DNA of 50,679 nt from Anaerolineae bacterium (GCA_030950085.1 JAUZRW010000018.1:1-50679); one strand, 5' to 3'; positions 41,748 through 50,432 are shown, counted from the stretch's first letter. Numbers and translations are program-made. The notes: generated by a model from the letters alone, not told the origin.

Positions 41748-43013
41748 ATTACCCAACAACAAACTGAATCAAAATCTATTCTCGATAAGCGTCTTATCGT
41801 TATCTTGCTGATTGTGCTTGTCCAGATGATTGGCGCGGCAATGGTTTTCCCGATTTTGCCATTGTATGCCAAACGCGAATTTGGGATGCAACCGCAGACC
41901 ATCACACTATTAATTACGGCTTTCTTTGCCGCACAGTTTATCGCGGGCCCGTTTATTGGTCGTTTGTCCGATAAATACGGACGTGTTCCGATATTAATTA
42001 TGAGCCAGATAGGGACGGTGATAGCTTTCTTAATATTAGGTCTCTCAGGTCAAGTTTGGATGTTGTTCTTTGCTCGTATCCTTGATGGAATTACAGGTGG
42101 CAACATTATCGTGGCACAAGCCTATGTCACAGATATTATACCGCGAGAGAGGCGAACAGAAGCTCTTGGCTATGTTTTTGCTGCGTTTGGCGTGGGCTTT
42201 ATTGTTGGGCCCGCAGTAGGCGGGCTTCTATCAACTTACTTCACTTACCAAACACCTTATTTTGTGGCTGCGGCGGCGGCAACAATCGTGGTCATCCTAA
42301 CATGGTTCATGCTTGAGGAAACAGTCACACCAGAAGTAAGAGCTGAAAATAAGCAAAAACGCGGTCAGAGCATGAATGTCGGTGCTATCGTGAAGAATTT
42401 ACCCCTTATTTCTATTTTACTGATGGCTTTCGGCTCACAATTTGCCTTCTCGATGCTGCAATCGACATTTTCACTATTTGGAGAAGCTGTATTGTTCGCT
42501 GATAATCCTGAACGGGCTGAGTTAGGAGTCGGATTACTGCTTGCGACTGTCGGGGTTGGGCAAATCTTTACGCAACTCTATCTTGTCAAAAAACTGGCCA
42601 AACGCTTTGGTGATAGTCCTCTAGTTATTATTGGTGGGGTTATTCGGAGTATTTCGATGTTTGTCTTGGTGATTCTGGCTGTTCCAGCGTCGGCTGCCGT
42701 GACATTATTTCTATTTGCGATGGGAACAGGGATGCAGATGCCTGCGTTGCAATCTCTTGTGACGAATACTGTCCCAGATAACCAACGGGGCGGTGTGTTG
42801 GGTTTATATCAATCTTCGCTGAGTTTGTCGATTATTTTCGGGAGCGCGATTTCAGGTGCAATATTTGAGATTGCCCCAATCGTCCCCTATATAGTAGGCG
42901 GTAGCATCTTCGCATTGATGCTGATTCCAGCATTTTTCCTTGTTCAATGGGTGCGCCAACAAGAAGAAAGTCAGAAAATCAACCTACCGCAATCTGCACC
43001 TGTAGGGCATTAG
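41748..43013 (+). CDS. MFS transporter, TetA/Bmr-like, apparent AUU start
   Basis: A 12-helix drug/proton antiporter of 421 residues. Helix 1 carries GAAMVFPILPLYAKREFG, loop 2-3 motif A is GPFIGRLSDKYGRVPILIMS, the fourth helix has FARILDGITGGNIIVAQAYV (motif B-like), and the antiporter motif C is GFIVGPAVGGLLS. The only ATG-like options in frame are too late: TTG 41805 would cut off half of helix 1 and has no ribosome site. ATT 41748, placed 7 nt after GGAG (41737-41740), gives an N-terminus TQQQTESKSILDKRLIVILL that suits the family. An ATG-to-ATT sequencing error cannot be excluded. Confidence 0.85.
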   Translation: MTQQQTESKSILDKRLIVILLIVLVQMIGAAMVFPILPLYAKREFGMQPQTITLLITAFFAAQFIAGPFIGRLSDKYGRVPILIMSQIGTVIAFLILGLSGQVWMLFFARILDGITGGNIIVAQAYVTDIIPRERRTEALGYVFAAFGVGFIVGPAVGGLLSTYFTYQTPYFVAAAAATIVVILTWFMLEETVTPEVRAENKQKRGQSMNVGAIVKNLPLISILLMAFGSQFAFSMLQSTFSLFGEAVLFADNPERAELGVGLLLATVGVGQIFTQLYLVKKLAKRFGDSPLVIIGGVIRSISMFVLVILAVPASAAVTLFLFAMGTGMQMPALQSLVTNTVPDNQRGGVLGLYQSSLSLSIIFGSAISGAIFEIAPIVPYIVGGSIFALMLIPAFFLVQWVRQQEESQKINLPQSAPVGH

Positions 43014-43038
43014 ATTCCATTGTCGCTGAATGACTTCT

Positions 43039-44166
43039 TCATGTGCAAGGCAGATGAATGATGAAGGTACTACCAATATCTATTGCACTTTCTACACTGA
43101 TTTTGCCATTGTGTTGATGAATGATAGCCTCAACAATCGAAAGCCCTAGACCAGAGCCTGTTTTGGTCTTATGAGAAGGCTTCTTGACACGGTAAAATGC
43201 CTCAAAAAGATGTGGGATATCGTCTTCTGGGATACCTAGCCCATTATCTTCAATCAAAATTTCGACATAGCCATTATACTGCTTTAGCGAGGCGTGTACT
43301 TTGCCGCCTGCGAGTGTGTATTTTATCGCATTAGAAATAAGGTTATCAAATACACGCTCCATCTGGTGTCCGTCAATTTGTAAGATAATTTTCTCATCAG
43401 GAATAGCAAGTGTTAGTTCAATTGATTCATCTTGGGCAAGGATGAGGTTGCTTTTGACAGATTTTTTTAGGATTGCCACAATATCGGTTGCAAAGATGCT
43501 CAGATTATCGCCAATTTGCATCTGAGCCAAGTCAAGTAAGTCAGTGATAAGGCGGTGCATTTTGCGTGCGCTGACTTCAATACCATCCGCGATTTCTGGC
43601 AGTTTGTGGAATTCGTTCTCTTCTAACATACGGAGTGTCTGACTATAGAGCATGACACCTGTTAACGGATTTTTCAAATCATGGACGGACTGGCGCATAT
43701 ACTGTTCGCGCATTTTTGAGAGTTGGTCAAACTGTTGGCGGTCTTTTTCGTGCAAGGCAGCAATTTCACGACGCTGTTGTACCTGATTTAATTGACCTTG
43801 CACTCGTGCGACAACTTCACGGAATTGAAAAGGCTTACTAACATAATCAATACCGCCAACCTCAAACCCTCTTAAAATATCACGGGTTTCGTTTAAGGCG
43901 CTCAGGAAAATGACAGGTATATCACGGGTTTCTTTCTGTGATTTGAGTGTTTCACAGACCTCATAGCCATCCATGCCCGGCATCTGAATATCGAGTAAAA
44001 TTAAATCAGGTGGTGTTTCTTTCACGGCTTTGAGGGCTTCTTTCCCACTCATCGCCATCTTAACTTCATGCCCCTCTTCCACTAACAAGTCAGTGAGCAT
44101 GTTCAAATTGTCTAAAATATCGTCAACGATGAGTATTCGACTGGCTTTGATATTAGCTTGTGCCAT
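43039..44166 (-). CDS. Response regulator-histidine kinase hybrid
   Basis: 375 residues, cytoplasmic. An N-terminal receiver domain (about 9-125) has Asp15-Asp16, phosphoacceptor Asp59 (LILLDIQMPGMDGYEV) and Lys111 (VSKPF). It is followed by a coiled coil, the HisKA domain with His162 in SVHDLKNPLTG, and a HATPase domain with the N box DNLISNAIKYT, G1 EDNGLGIPEDDI and G2 GSGLGLSIVEAI. Such REC-HK proteins are usually phosphorylated by an upstream kinase and then signal on. No partner regulator is adjacent. Its 3' end is convergent with the MFS gene. Confidence 0.93.
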   Translation of the reverse strand: MAQANIKASRILIVDDILDNLNMLTDLLVEEGHEVKMAMSGKEALKAVKETPPDLILLDIQMPGMDGYEVCETLKSQKETRDIPVIFLSALNETRDILRGFEVGGIDYVSKPFQFREVVARVQGQLNQVQQRREIAALHEKDRQQFDQLSKMREQYMRQSVHDLKNPLTGVMLYSQTLRMLEENEFHKLPEIADGIEVSARKMHRLITDLLDLAQMQIGDNLSIFATDIVAILKKSVKSNLILAQDESIELTLAIPDEKIILQIDGHQMERVFDNLISNAIKYTLAGGKVHASLKQYNGYVEILIEDNGLGIPEDDIPHLFEAFYRVKKPSHKTKTGSGLGLSIVEAIIHQHNGKISVESAIDIGSTFIIHLPCT

Positions 44167-44270
44167 GTGTTTTCCCTATCATACCTGCTGAGAGCATTCC
44201 ATCAGCCTTGATTAGACAATCTAACAAACTGAATAAGATTCTGCAAGCGATTATTAGATTTCATTTTACC

Positions 44271-45089
44271 TTACAATCTTAATTCTATCTTGTTTCCCAG
44301 TTCTATAGCAAGTTTTTTAGCCGCATTGCCTTGATTCGCAGCGATTTCAAGTGCGCCATTACTATCAACTTGTATCAGTAAATCACCTATACCAACTTCA
44401 TGATAAGCCTGTGAAATTCCTTGTATGCTTGTTTTTCCGATCTGAATCATTGTATTTTGTGCCAGAATCGTTTTTTCATCAGCAAGCAAAAGCATTTCTG
44501 AATCCACCCATTCTAGCGGTGTAATGCTTGTGATAATATTGCCGAAATGGTCAATGTGGATGACCTCTCCCGTTATAACATTTTCACGAACGATTAATTT
44601 AGGCTGTGGTAATGATTGTAATTGTTCGATTTTCGCGCCGAATGACTGTAGCTTAACATCGCCGCGTGCTGCATAAGCCGCCGCAGGAGCAAAGATGTCT
44701 CGACCATGAAAGGTATTGCTGATTTGGGTAAGTTGATAGTCTGAATTGGCTAATTCATAGGCGTGGATATGGGTCATATTAGCAAGTGTATAAGTTAGAA
44801 TGCCATTGTCAGGCGCAATAAAGCAATATCCATCAGCCTCTACAATAATTGGACGACGGGCGCTGCCGACTCCGGGGTCAACGACCACAAGAAATACTGT
44901 TCCCTGTGGAAAGTAGTGAAAACTATTTTTGAGGGCAATTGCACCTTCTTGAACTGCTTGTGGCGTGATGGTGTGGGCGATGTCGATAAATTCAGCATCG
45001 GGTGTAATAGATTTCATGACAGCTTTCATCACACCGACGTAAATGTCATTGTTTCCAAAATCTGTGAGTAGCGCAATCAATTTTGCCAT
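44271..45089 (-). CDS. SAM hydroxide adenosyltransferase (DUF62 family)
   Basis: This family (SAM hydrolase, related to fluorinase and chlorinase) uses water to split S-adenosylmethionine into adenosine and methionine. The 272 residues show IALLTDFGNNDIYVGVMKAV, VVVDPGVGSARRPI, FIAPDNGILTY, NTFHGRDIFAPAAAYAARG and IHIDHFGNIITSI, all diagnostic. The HGRDIF and absence of a fluorinase-type insertion argue for a hydrolase. RBS GAGGAAA precedes the ATG. It is divergent from the his leader and its start codon lies 17 nt from the his -35 box, so the two genes share a promoter zone. Confidence 0.92.
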   Translation of the reverse strand: MAKLIALLTDFGNNDIYVGVMKAVMKSITPDAEFIDIAHTITPQAVQEGAIALKNSFHYFPQGTVFLVVVDPGVGSARRPIIVEADGYCFIAPDNGILTYTLANMTHIHAYELANSDYQLTQISNTFHGRDIFAPAAAYAARGDVKLQSFGAKIEQLQSLPQPKLIVRENVITGEVIHIDHFGNIITSITPLEWVDSEMLLLADEKTILAQNTMIQIGKTSIQGISQAYHEVGIGDLLIQVDSNGALEIAANQGNAAKKLAIELGNKIELRL

Positions 45090-45105
45090 AAATTTCCTCA
45101 GTTGG

Positions 45106-45135
45106 TTGACAAGTGCTGTTTTTGCTTGTTATACT
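45106..45135 (+). promoter_or_regulatory. Promoter of the his leader and hisHAFIE operon
   Basis: TTGACA (45106-45111), 18-bp spacer, TATACT (45130-45135). The expected start is 45142-45143, which coincides with the AUG of the leader peptide. Confidence 0.85.
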
Positions 45136-45142
45136 GCGCGTT

Positions 45143-45211
45143 ATGATAGCAAAAACTGTTTCCACAACCCACCATCATTATAGATTGAGACCAACGGTGT
45201 CGGGATACTGA
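45143..45211 (+). CDS. hisL: his operon leader peptide with three consecutive His codons
   Basis: The short frame ATG...TGA encodes 22 residues, MIAKTVSTTHHHYRLRPTVS GY, with CAC CAT CAT at 45170-45178. It lies between a consensus-like promoter and an intrinsic terminator that precedes hisH. Consecutive His codons in front of his genes are the hallmark of ribosome-mediated attenuation: stalling at low charged tRNA-His should favour an antiterminating fold. No ribosome site is present, but the ATG is 7 nt after the -10 box, so the messenger probably begins at the AUG (leaderless). The antiterminator pairing is not clear by eye. Confidence 0.8.
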   Translation: MIAKTVSTTHHHYRLRPTVSGY

Positions 45212-45244
45212 GACGGTTTTTTAGATATTACCTAGTCAATTTTG

Positions 45245-45267
45245 CCTCGCACCACGCGAGGTTTTTT
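45245..45267 (+). terminator. Attenuator terminator before hisH
   Basis: CCTCGC (45245-45250) pairs with GCGAGG (45256-45261) over ACCAC and is followed by TTTTTT (45262-45267), then GTTTT. It sits 34 nt after the leader-peptide stop codon and 30 nt before hisH. Confidence 0.9.
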
Positions 45268-45296
45268 GTTTTAGAGGCATATTAGGGAGAATCGCA

Positions 45297-45905
45297 ATGC
45301 TGGCAGTCATAGATTATGGTGCAGGGAACTTACGCAGTGTGATGCACGCTCTCAAGCACCTGAACGCTGTAGATGTTCAACTTGTACAGCAAGCAAAGCA
45401 GCTCGAAGGGGCGGAGAAAATTATCTTACCCGGCGTAGGTGCGTTTGGCGCAGGGATGCAACAACTCCATGAGCAAGCCTTGGTTGAACCGCTTAAAATG
45501 GCAATTGCTGATGGCATACCGTATTTAGGAATTTGTTTGGGGATGCAATTTTTATTTGAAGATAGTGATGAGATGGGCGACCATCACGGTTTGGGGGGGC
45601 TAAAAGGGAAGGTGAGGCGCTTTCCATCTTTTGAAGCGTTGAAAGTGCCACATATGGGTTGGAATAGCTTGAAATCGACACGCGACTCGATTTTGCTAGA
45701 CAATATGCCAGAAAATCCTTATGCCTATTTTGTTCACAGTTATTATTGTGACCCTGATGACGAATCCGACATCTTAATCACGGTTGATTATGGTATCCCC
45801 TTCACGGCGGCGGTAGAACGCGATAATGTATATGGGGTGCAATTTCACCCAGAAAAGAGCCAGCAGGTGGGCTTGCAGATTTTAAGAAATTTTCTTGCAA
45901 TTTAA
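45297..45905 (+). CDS. hisH: Imidazole glycerol phosphate synthase, glutaminase subunit
   Basis: HisH hydrolyses glutamine and passes ammonia to HisF. The 202 residues contain the class I amidotransferase core: the oxyanion region LPGVGAFGAGM, the nucleophile Cys80 (LGICLGMQFLFE), PHMGWNSL and the His-Glu pair in VQFHPEKS. It starts MLAVIDYGAGNLRS, typical of the family, with GGGAG before the ATG. First gene of a tight operon with hisA, hisF, hisI, hisE; under the attenuator upstream. Confidence 0.97.
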   Translation: MLAVIDYGAGNLRSVMHALKHLNAVDVQLVQQAKQLEGAEKIILPGVGAFGAGMQQLHEQALVEPLKMAIADGIPYLGICLGMQFLFEDSDEMGDHHGLGGLKGKVRRFPSFEALKVPHMGWNSLKSTRDSILLDNMPENPYAYFVHSYYCDPDDESDILITVDYGIPFTAAVERDNVYGVQFHPEKSQQVGLQILRNFLAI

Positions 45906-45920
45906 GGGAGATAGCACTTT

Positions 45921-46646
45921 ATGATTGTGTATCCAGCGATTGATATGCGCGGCGGTAAAGTGGTTCGTCTAATGGAAGGCGACCCCAATCGGCAAACAGT
46001 TTTCAATGAAGACCCTGTCGCACAAGCAAAAACGTGGATTGAACAAGGCGCAGAGTGGTTACATATGGTTAATCTCGATGGCGCATTTGATGATGATAAC
46101 GACTGTATTAACATTTTGGAGCAAGTCGCTAAACTGGATGTGAAGGTTCAATTTGGTGGTGGTTTGCGGAGTCTCGAAGCTGTCAAGAAGGCATTAAAAG
46201 TTGGCGTTGACCGTGTTGTGATTGGAACATTAGCGGCACAAGACCCTGATTCTATTGCTGTTGCAGTCAAACGACATGGGACAGACGCGATTTGTGTGGC
46301 AATGGATGCCCGTGATGGTCTGGTGACAACGCATGGCTGGACGGAAAAAACGAATCTCACACCGATTGAATTTGGACGTTTGATGCAAAAACAGGGTGTC
46401 GTTCATGCCCTTTTTACGGATGTTAATCGAGATGGCAGCATGTTGGGTGTCAATGTTCATGATACGATTGCCCTTGCACGCAATACGGATTTACAGGTGA
46501 TTGCATCGGGTGGTATCAGCAAAATGATTGACATTCAGCAACTTGCCCATAGTCATGTTATTGCTGGCGTGATTATTGGGATGGCATTGTATAAAGACGA
46601 GATTAGCCTTAATGAAGCTCTGGTAGCAGCAAAGGAACAACCTTAA
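45921..46646 (+). CDS. hisA: ProFAR isomerase HisA
   Basis: This (beta/alpha)8 isomerase opens the ribose of ProFAR to PRFAR, the fourth step of histidine synthesis. The 241 residues start with [15 protein letters not shown] (catalytic Asp8) and contain [29 protein letters not shown] (second catalytic Asp) and [18 protein letters not shown] is 10 nt before ATG 45921, 15 nt after the hisH stop. Its stop shares one base with the hisF start. Confidence 0.97.
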   Translation: MIVYPAIDMRGGKVVRLMEGDPNRQTVFNEDPVAQAKTWIEQGAEWLHMVNLDGAFDDDNDCINILEQVAKLDVKVQFGGGLRSLEAVKKALKVGVDRVVIGTLAAQDPDSIAVAVKRHGTDAICVAMDARDGLVTTHGWTEKTNLTPIEFGRLMQKQGVVHALFTDVNRDGSMLGVNVHDTIALARNTDLQVIASGGISKMIDIQQLAHSHVIAGVIIGMALYKDEISLNEALVAAKEQP

Positions 46647-47443
46647 TGACATTAGCAAAACGGATTATCCCATGTTTGGATGTGAAGGACGGACGAGTTG
46701 TTAAAGGCGTGAACTTCGTCAATTTGCGTGATGCTGGCGACCCTGTTGAACAAGCGATGGTATATGACCGTGAAGGGGCGGACGAATTGGTCTTCCTCGA
46801 TATTGGCGCGTCGCACGAAGGGCGTAAAACGGTTTTAGATATGGTGCGTGCTGTCGCCGACAGTATCTTTATACCCTTTGCTGTGGGTGGGGGTATTCGC
46901 ACGATTGAAGATATCCGCGAGACATTGCTTGCAGGGGCAGATAAAGTGAGTATCAATAGTGCTGCTGTGAAGAATCCGCAATTGATTAATGATGGCGCGT
47001 GGGCATTTGGTAGCCAATGTATTGTGGTGGCAATTGACCCTAAATATGTTGATGGTCGTTGGGTGGTGTATATCAACGGCGGACGTGTTCCGACAGAGCA
47101 TGAGGCTGTTTCATGGGCGAAAGAAGTCGAAGAGCGAGGCGCAGGTGAAATTTTACTGACCAGTATGGATAGGGACGGCACAAAGGCTGGCTATAACCTC
47201 GAACTGACAGAAACAATCGCTGATGCAGTGTCGATTCCGGTGATTGCATCGGGCGGTGCGGGTGCAAAAGAACACTTCTATGATGCGCTGACAATCGGTA
47301 AAGCTGATGCGGCTCTTGCTGCGAGTCTGTTTCATTATAAGGAACTATCTATCGGGGATTTGAAGCACTACCTTGACGAAAAAGGGGTTGCTGTACGGAT
47401 GAATGGTTGGGAGGTTTCGCGTGCTGACTCAGCAAGCCATTAA
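46646..47443 (+). CDS. hisF: Imidazole glycerol phosphate synthase, cyclase subunit
   Basis: HisF closes the imidazole ring, producing IGP and AICAR. The 265 residues begin [20 protein letters not shown] (catalytic Asp12), with [54 protein letters not shown] (second catalytic Asp) and [14 protein letters not shown]. It overlaps hisA by one base (TAATG) and runs 23 nt into hisI. HisH and HisF form one heterodimer, and here the genes are separated only by hisA. Confidence 0.97.
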   Translation: MTLAKRIIPCLDVKDGRVVKGVNFVNLRDAGDPVEQAMVYDREGADELVFLDIGASHEGRKTVLDMVRAVADSIFIPFAVGGGIRTIEDIRETLLAGADKVSINSAAVKNPQLINDGAWAFGSQCIVVAIDPKYVDGRWVVYINGGRVPTEHEAVSWAKEVEERGAGEILLTSMDRDGTKAGYNLELTETIADAVSIPVIASGGAGAKEHFYDALTIGKADAALAASLFHYKELSIGDLKHYLDEKGVAVRMNGWEVSRADSASH

Positions 47444-47777
47444 TGTTATTAAGTGGGATGAGCAAGGACTCATCCCCGCTATTGTACAGGATAATGATAC
47501 TAAAGATGTATTGATGATGGCGTATATGAATGCTGAGGCTTTGCAACGCACGATTGATAAAGGCGAAACAGTCTTTTGGTCGCGCAGCCGTCAAACATTC
47601 TGGCATAAGGGCGAAACGTCTGGAAACACACAAGCAGTTATGGATATTCGTATTGATTGTGATGCTGATACCTTGCTGATTCTAGTTGAGCCAGAGGGTG
47701 TCGCGTGTCATACAGGAGAAGCATCGTGTTTTTATCGTATGTTAGGTGATTTTATTAAAAATCCAGTTCGGGAGTGA
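47421..47777 (+). CDS. hisI: Phosphoribosyl-AMP cyclohydrolase
   Basis: HisI opens the adenine ring of PR-AMP, a zinc-dependent step. The GTG at 47421, 5 nt after GGGAGG (47410-47415), is preferred to ATG 47403, giving 118 residues. Motifs are [34 protein letters not shown], and the zinc ligands in IDCDADTLL and [12 protein letters not shown]. It overlaps hisF by 23 nt and ends where hisE begins. HisI and HisE are separate proteins here, unlike the fused form of many Proteobacteria. Confidence 0.94.
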   Translation: MLTQQAINVIKWDEQGLIPAIVQDNDTKDVLMMAYMNAEALQRTIDKGETVFWSRSRQTFWHKGETSGNTQAVMDIRIDCDADTLLILVEPEGVACHTGEASCFYRMLGDFIKNPVRE

Positions 47778-47779
47778 AT

Positions 47780-48076
47780 ATGACAGATATGCTCAATCAA
47801 CTAGAGGCAATCATCGCAGACCGCAAGGCAAACCCCAAAGAGGGTAGTTATACTAATTTTCTACTTGGCAATGGACGTAACAAAATCGCGCAAAAAGTCG
47901 GTGAAGAGGCTGTAGAAGTCATCGTTGCGGCATTAGGGCAAGGGCGCGAAGAACAAATCGGTGAACTGTCCGACTTGTTCTATCATACACTGGTGCTGAT
48001 GACAGAACTTGATATCACGCTAGATGATATTCGCACAGAGTTACAAAAACGACATAACCCGAAAGTAGAATCATAA
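47780..48076 (+). CDS. hisE: Phosphoribosyl-ATP pyrophosphatase
   Basis: This all-helical MazG-like hydrolase converts PR-ATP to PR-AMP. ATG 47780 (GGGAGTGA just upstream) gives 98 residues: MLNQLEAIIADRKANPKEGS, KVGEEAVEVIVAALGQGREE and ELSDLFYHTLVLMTEL, with the metal-binding Glu and Asp residues in the last two stretches. A GTG at 47774 that overlaps the hisI stop is an alternative. The thioesterase gene follows 1 nt after its stop. Confidence 0.94.
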   Translation: MTDMLNQLEAIIADRKANPKEGSYTNFLLGNGRNKIAQKVGEEAVEVIVAALGQGREEQIGELSDLFYHTLVLMTELDITLDDIRTELQKRHNPKVES

Positions 48077-48077
48077 G

Positions 48078-48479
48078 ATGAGCGAATCGCCATTTGTAGC
48101 CGAAGCGACATTCCATGTGCGTTATGCTGAAACCGATGCACAGGGTATCGTGCATCATGCCAGTTATATTGTCTATTTTGAGGAAGGGCGTAGTGAGTAT
48201 ATTCGGCAACGGGGGTCAAGCTATGCTGAGTTTGAACGCAGTGGCTTGTATCTTGCTGTGACTGAAATTAATGCGCGATATATCAAGGCAGCGCGTTATG
48301 ATGACCGTCTGACAGTACGCTGCTGGATTGTAAAATATCGTAGTCGTTCACTGGTATTTGAATACGAAATTATCCACACAGAGACAGGCGAGAAATTGCT
48401 CACGGGCAGTAGCACCCATATTTGCATCAATCGTGAAGGCGCAATTATGCGAATACCGCAAGCATGGCAATTATGGTAA
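48078..48479 (+). CDS. Acyl-CoA thioesterase, 4HBT hotdog family (YbgC-like)
   Basis: A 133-residue hotdog protein that hydrolyses acyl-CoA thioesters. FHVRYAETDAQGIVHHASYI contains the catalytic Asp and the tyrosine-histidine stretch typical of 4-hydroxybenzoyl-CoA thioesterase and YbgC. VTEINARYIKAARYDDRLTV and RSLVFEYEI complete the fold. It starts 1 nt after hisE and is probably co-transcribed, although not part of histidine synthesis; the acyl-CoA ligase that follows after 88 bp suggests a fatty-acid role. Confidence 0.88.
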   Translation: MSESPFVAEATFHVRYAETDAQGIVHHASYIVYFEEGRSEYIRQRGSSYAEFERSGLYLAVTEINARYIKAARYDDRLTVRCWIVKYRSRSLVFEYEIIHTETGEKLLTGSSTHICINREGAIMRIPQAWQLW

Positions 48480-48567
48480 ATAACAAGTGTTTGCCCACGC
48501 CGTCAAATTAACATATACTTCGGATAGAAATGCAAGCATTAATTAATTTCGTTATGGAGTATTATTG

Positions 48568-50307
48568 ATGGTGACTTATGCTGATAAACCATGGCTCAAG
48601 AGCTATGATGACCAAATGCCCAAAGAAGTGACGTTTCCTGATGTACCTCTGCATCAATTCTTAAAAGACACAGCCAAACGAAGCCCACAAGCTACCGCCT
48701 TAATTACAACGGCTAAATTGCCGATTTTGGGTCGGATGGCGAATCGCACGACTTACGCCGAACTTGACCGTGCCAGCGATGCAATGGCGGCGGCATTCGT
48801 GGATTTAGGGCTGCAAAAGGGCGATAAAGTGGCTATGGTGATGCCAAATTGTGTCCAGTTTGCTGTTACTTTTTTTGCTATCCTCAAAGCAGGGGGTGTT
48901 GTCGCCGCAACCAATCCAACCTATCCACCGAAGCGCATGGGACATCAAATAGATGATAGTGACGCGAAAATCATTGTCACTCTGACTCTGTTCTATAACA
49001 CTATCAAAGAGATTCAGGGCGAAACAAAAGCAAAAACGGTTATTGTTGCCAATATTAAAGAGCCGCTACCGGGTTTGGCAAAATTGCTCTTTACGATTGC
49101 CCGTGAGAAAAAAGATGGTCATTATCTGGAAAATGTGAAATCGGGCGACTACTGGTTTCAAGATTTGCTGACAAAATATGATGGCAAACAAGTCAACGTC
49201 GATGTTTCGCCACAAGACCTCGCGCTGTTTCAATATACGGGAGGGACAACGGGCGTAAGTAAGGCTGCAATGGCAAGGCATTCGGCTCTCGTCGCCAATA
49301 TGATTCAGTTGAAATCGCTCGTTGATATCATTGGAACGCCCGATGAAGATGAAATTTTTCTCGGTGCAGTACCTATGTTTCATGTTTATGGCTTAGTGGC
49401 TATGCTGTGCTTGAGTGTGTATAAGGGCAGTCAGGTCGTACTCATCCCGAATCCACGCGATATTGATGAACTTGTTGAAAATATTGTGCATTTCAAAGCG
49501 ACATTATTTCCCGGTGTGCCGGCGCTCTATAATGCCATTAACAATCACCCCAAAGTATTATCCGGCGAAGCTGACTTAAGTTCTTTGCAATTCTGCATCA
49601 GTGGGTCTGCGCCCTTGCCGCGTGCTACAAAAGAAGAATTTGAACGCCTGACGGGTGCGGCTGTGCGTGAAGCCTTCGGTATGAGTGAGGCTCCTACAGG
49701 GACACACTGCAATCCGATTCATAAAGAAAACCGAACAGGCTCTATCGGCTTACCATTGCCCAATATGGAGATGCGAATTGTGAGCCTTGATGATGGCGAA
49801 ACCGATGTTCCTATCGGCGAGATAGGTGAATTGGTGATGTCGGGACCTAATATCATGGTTGGTTATCATGGGATGCCTACCGAGACAGCCAATGTTATCC
49901 GTGAAAAAGAGGGCAAACGCTGGCTTTATACAGGCGACATTGCCAAGATGGATGAGGATGGTTATTTCTACATTGTTGACCGCAAAAAAGATATGGCACT
50001 CATCGGCGGCTTCAATGTCTATCCTGCCGAGGTTGAGGATGCTATCAAGAGTCACTCTGCTGTTTTAGAAGTCGGTGTGGCAGCGATTCCCCACCCTGAA
50101 AAGGAAGGGCAAGAGGCTCTCAAGGCATGGATTGTTAAAAAACCGGGTATGGATGTCACAGCAGAAGAGATTATCAAGCACTGCAAAGACTACCTTGCAC
50201 CATATTCTATTCCACGCCGTATTGCTTTCATTGATGAACTTCCTAAGTCCGCGGTTGGTAAAACGCTACGCCGCGAACTGATTCGTATGGAAACTGAAGG
50301 TTCATAA
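48568..50307 (+). CDS. fadD: Long-chain fatty acid-CoA ligase (AMP-forming)
   Basis: This enzyme activates fatty acids to acyl-CoA through an acyl-adenylate. The 579 residues (ATG 48568; ATGGAG upstream) carry the ANL-superfamily motifs: A3 YTGGTTGVSKAAMARHS, the fatty-acid channel region GAVPMFHVYGL, A5 REAFGMSEAPTGTHCN, A7 WLYTGDIAKMDEDGYF, A8 IVDRKKDMALIGGFNVYPAE and the C-terminal lysine in KSAVGKTLRREL. Closest to FadD-type ligases by the GFNVYPAEVED region. It is monocistronic or the last gene after the thioesterase. Confidence 0.9.
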   Translation: MVTYADKPWLKSYDDQMPKEVTFPDVPLHQFLKDTAKRSPQATALITTAKLPILGRMANRTTYAELDRASDAMAAAFVDLGLQKGDKVAMVMPNCVQFAVTFFAILKAGGVVAATNPTYPPKRMGHQIDDSDAKIIVTLTLFYNTIKEIQGETKAKTVIVANIKEPLPGLAKLLFTIAREKKDGHYLENVKSGDYWFQDLLTKYDGKQVNVDVSPQDLALFQYTGGTTGVSKAAMARHSALVANMIQLKSLVDIIGTPDEDEIFLGAVPMFHVYGLVAMLCLSVYKGSQVVLIPNPRDIDELVENIVHFKATLFPGVPALYNAINNHPKVLSGEADLSSLQFCISGSAPLPRATKEEFERLTGAAVREAFGMSEAPTGTHCNPIHKENRTGSIGLPLPNMEMRIVSLDDGETDVPIGEIGELVMSGPNIMVGYHGMPTETANVIREKEGKRWLYTGDIAKMDEDGYFYIVDRKKDMALIGGFNVYPAEVEDAIKSHSAVLEVGVAAIPHPEKEGQEALKAWIVKKPGMDVTAEEIIKHCKDYLAPYSIPRRIAFIDELPKSAVGKTLRRELIRMETEGS

Positions 50308-50321
50308 TTCCGCTTTTGAAT

Positions 50322-50360
50322 CGAGATAATGAAATTTGCATAATCTATTTCATTATCTCG
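50322..50360. terminator. Long hairpin after the acyl-CoA ligase gene
   Basis: CGAGATAATGAAAT (50322-50335) pairs perfectly with ATTTCATTATCTCG (50347-50360) over an 11-nt loop. No T-tract follows on either side, so it may be a bidirectional transcription or mRNA-end structure. Confidence 0.6.
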
Positions 50361-50372
50361 CGCAAATTCCAT

Positions 50373-50400
50373 TTGCAATTTTTGATAAATGTGTTAATAT
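50373..50400 (+). promoter_or_regulatory. Candidate promoter of the short frame at 50433
   Basis: TTGCAA (50373-50378), 16 bp, TAATAT (50395-50400). The match is moderate. Confidence 0.4.
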
Positions 50401-50432
50401 GTCAACTCAATAGTCGGTAAGATAGAGGGTTT

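Noticed and set aside
45143-45296. T-box riboswitch for the his operon
   Set aside because: There is no T-box core sequence or specifier-loop arrangement, whereas a His-codon leader peptide and terminator are clear.
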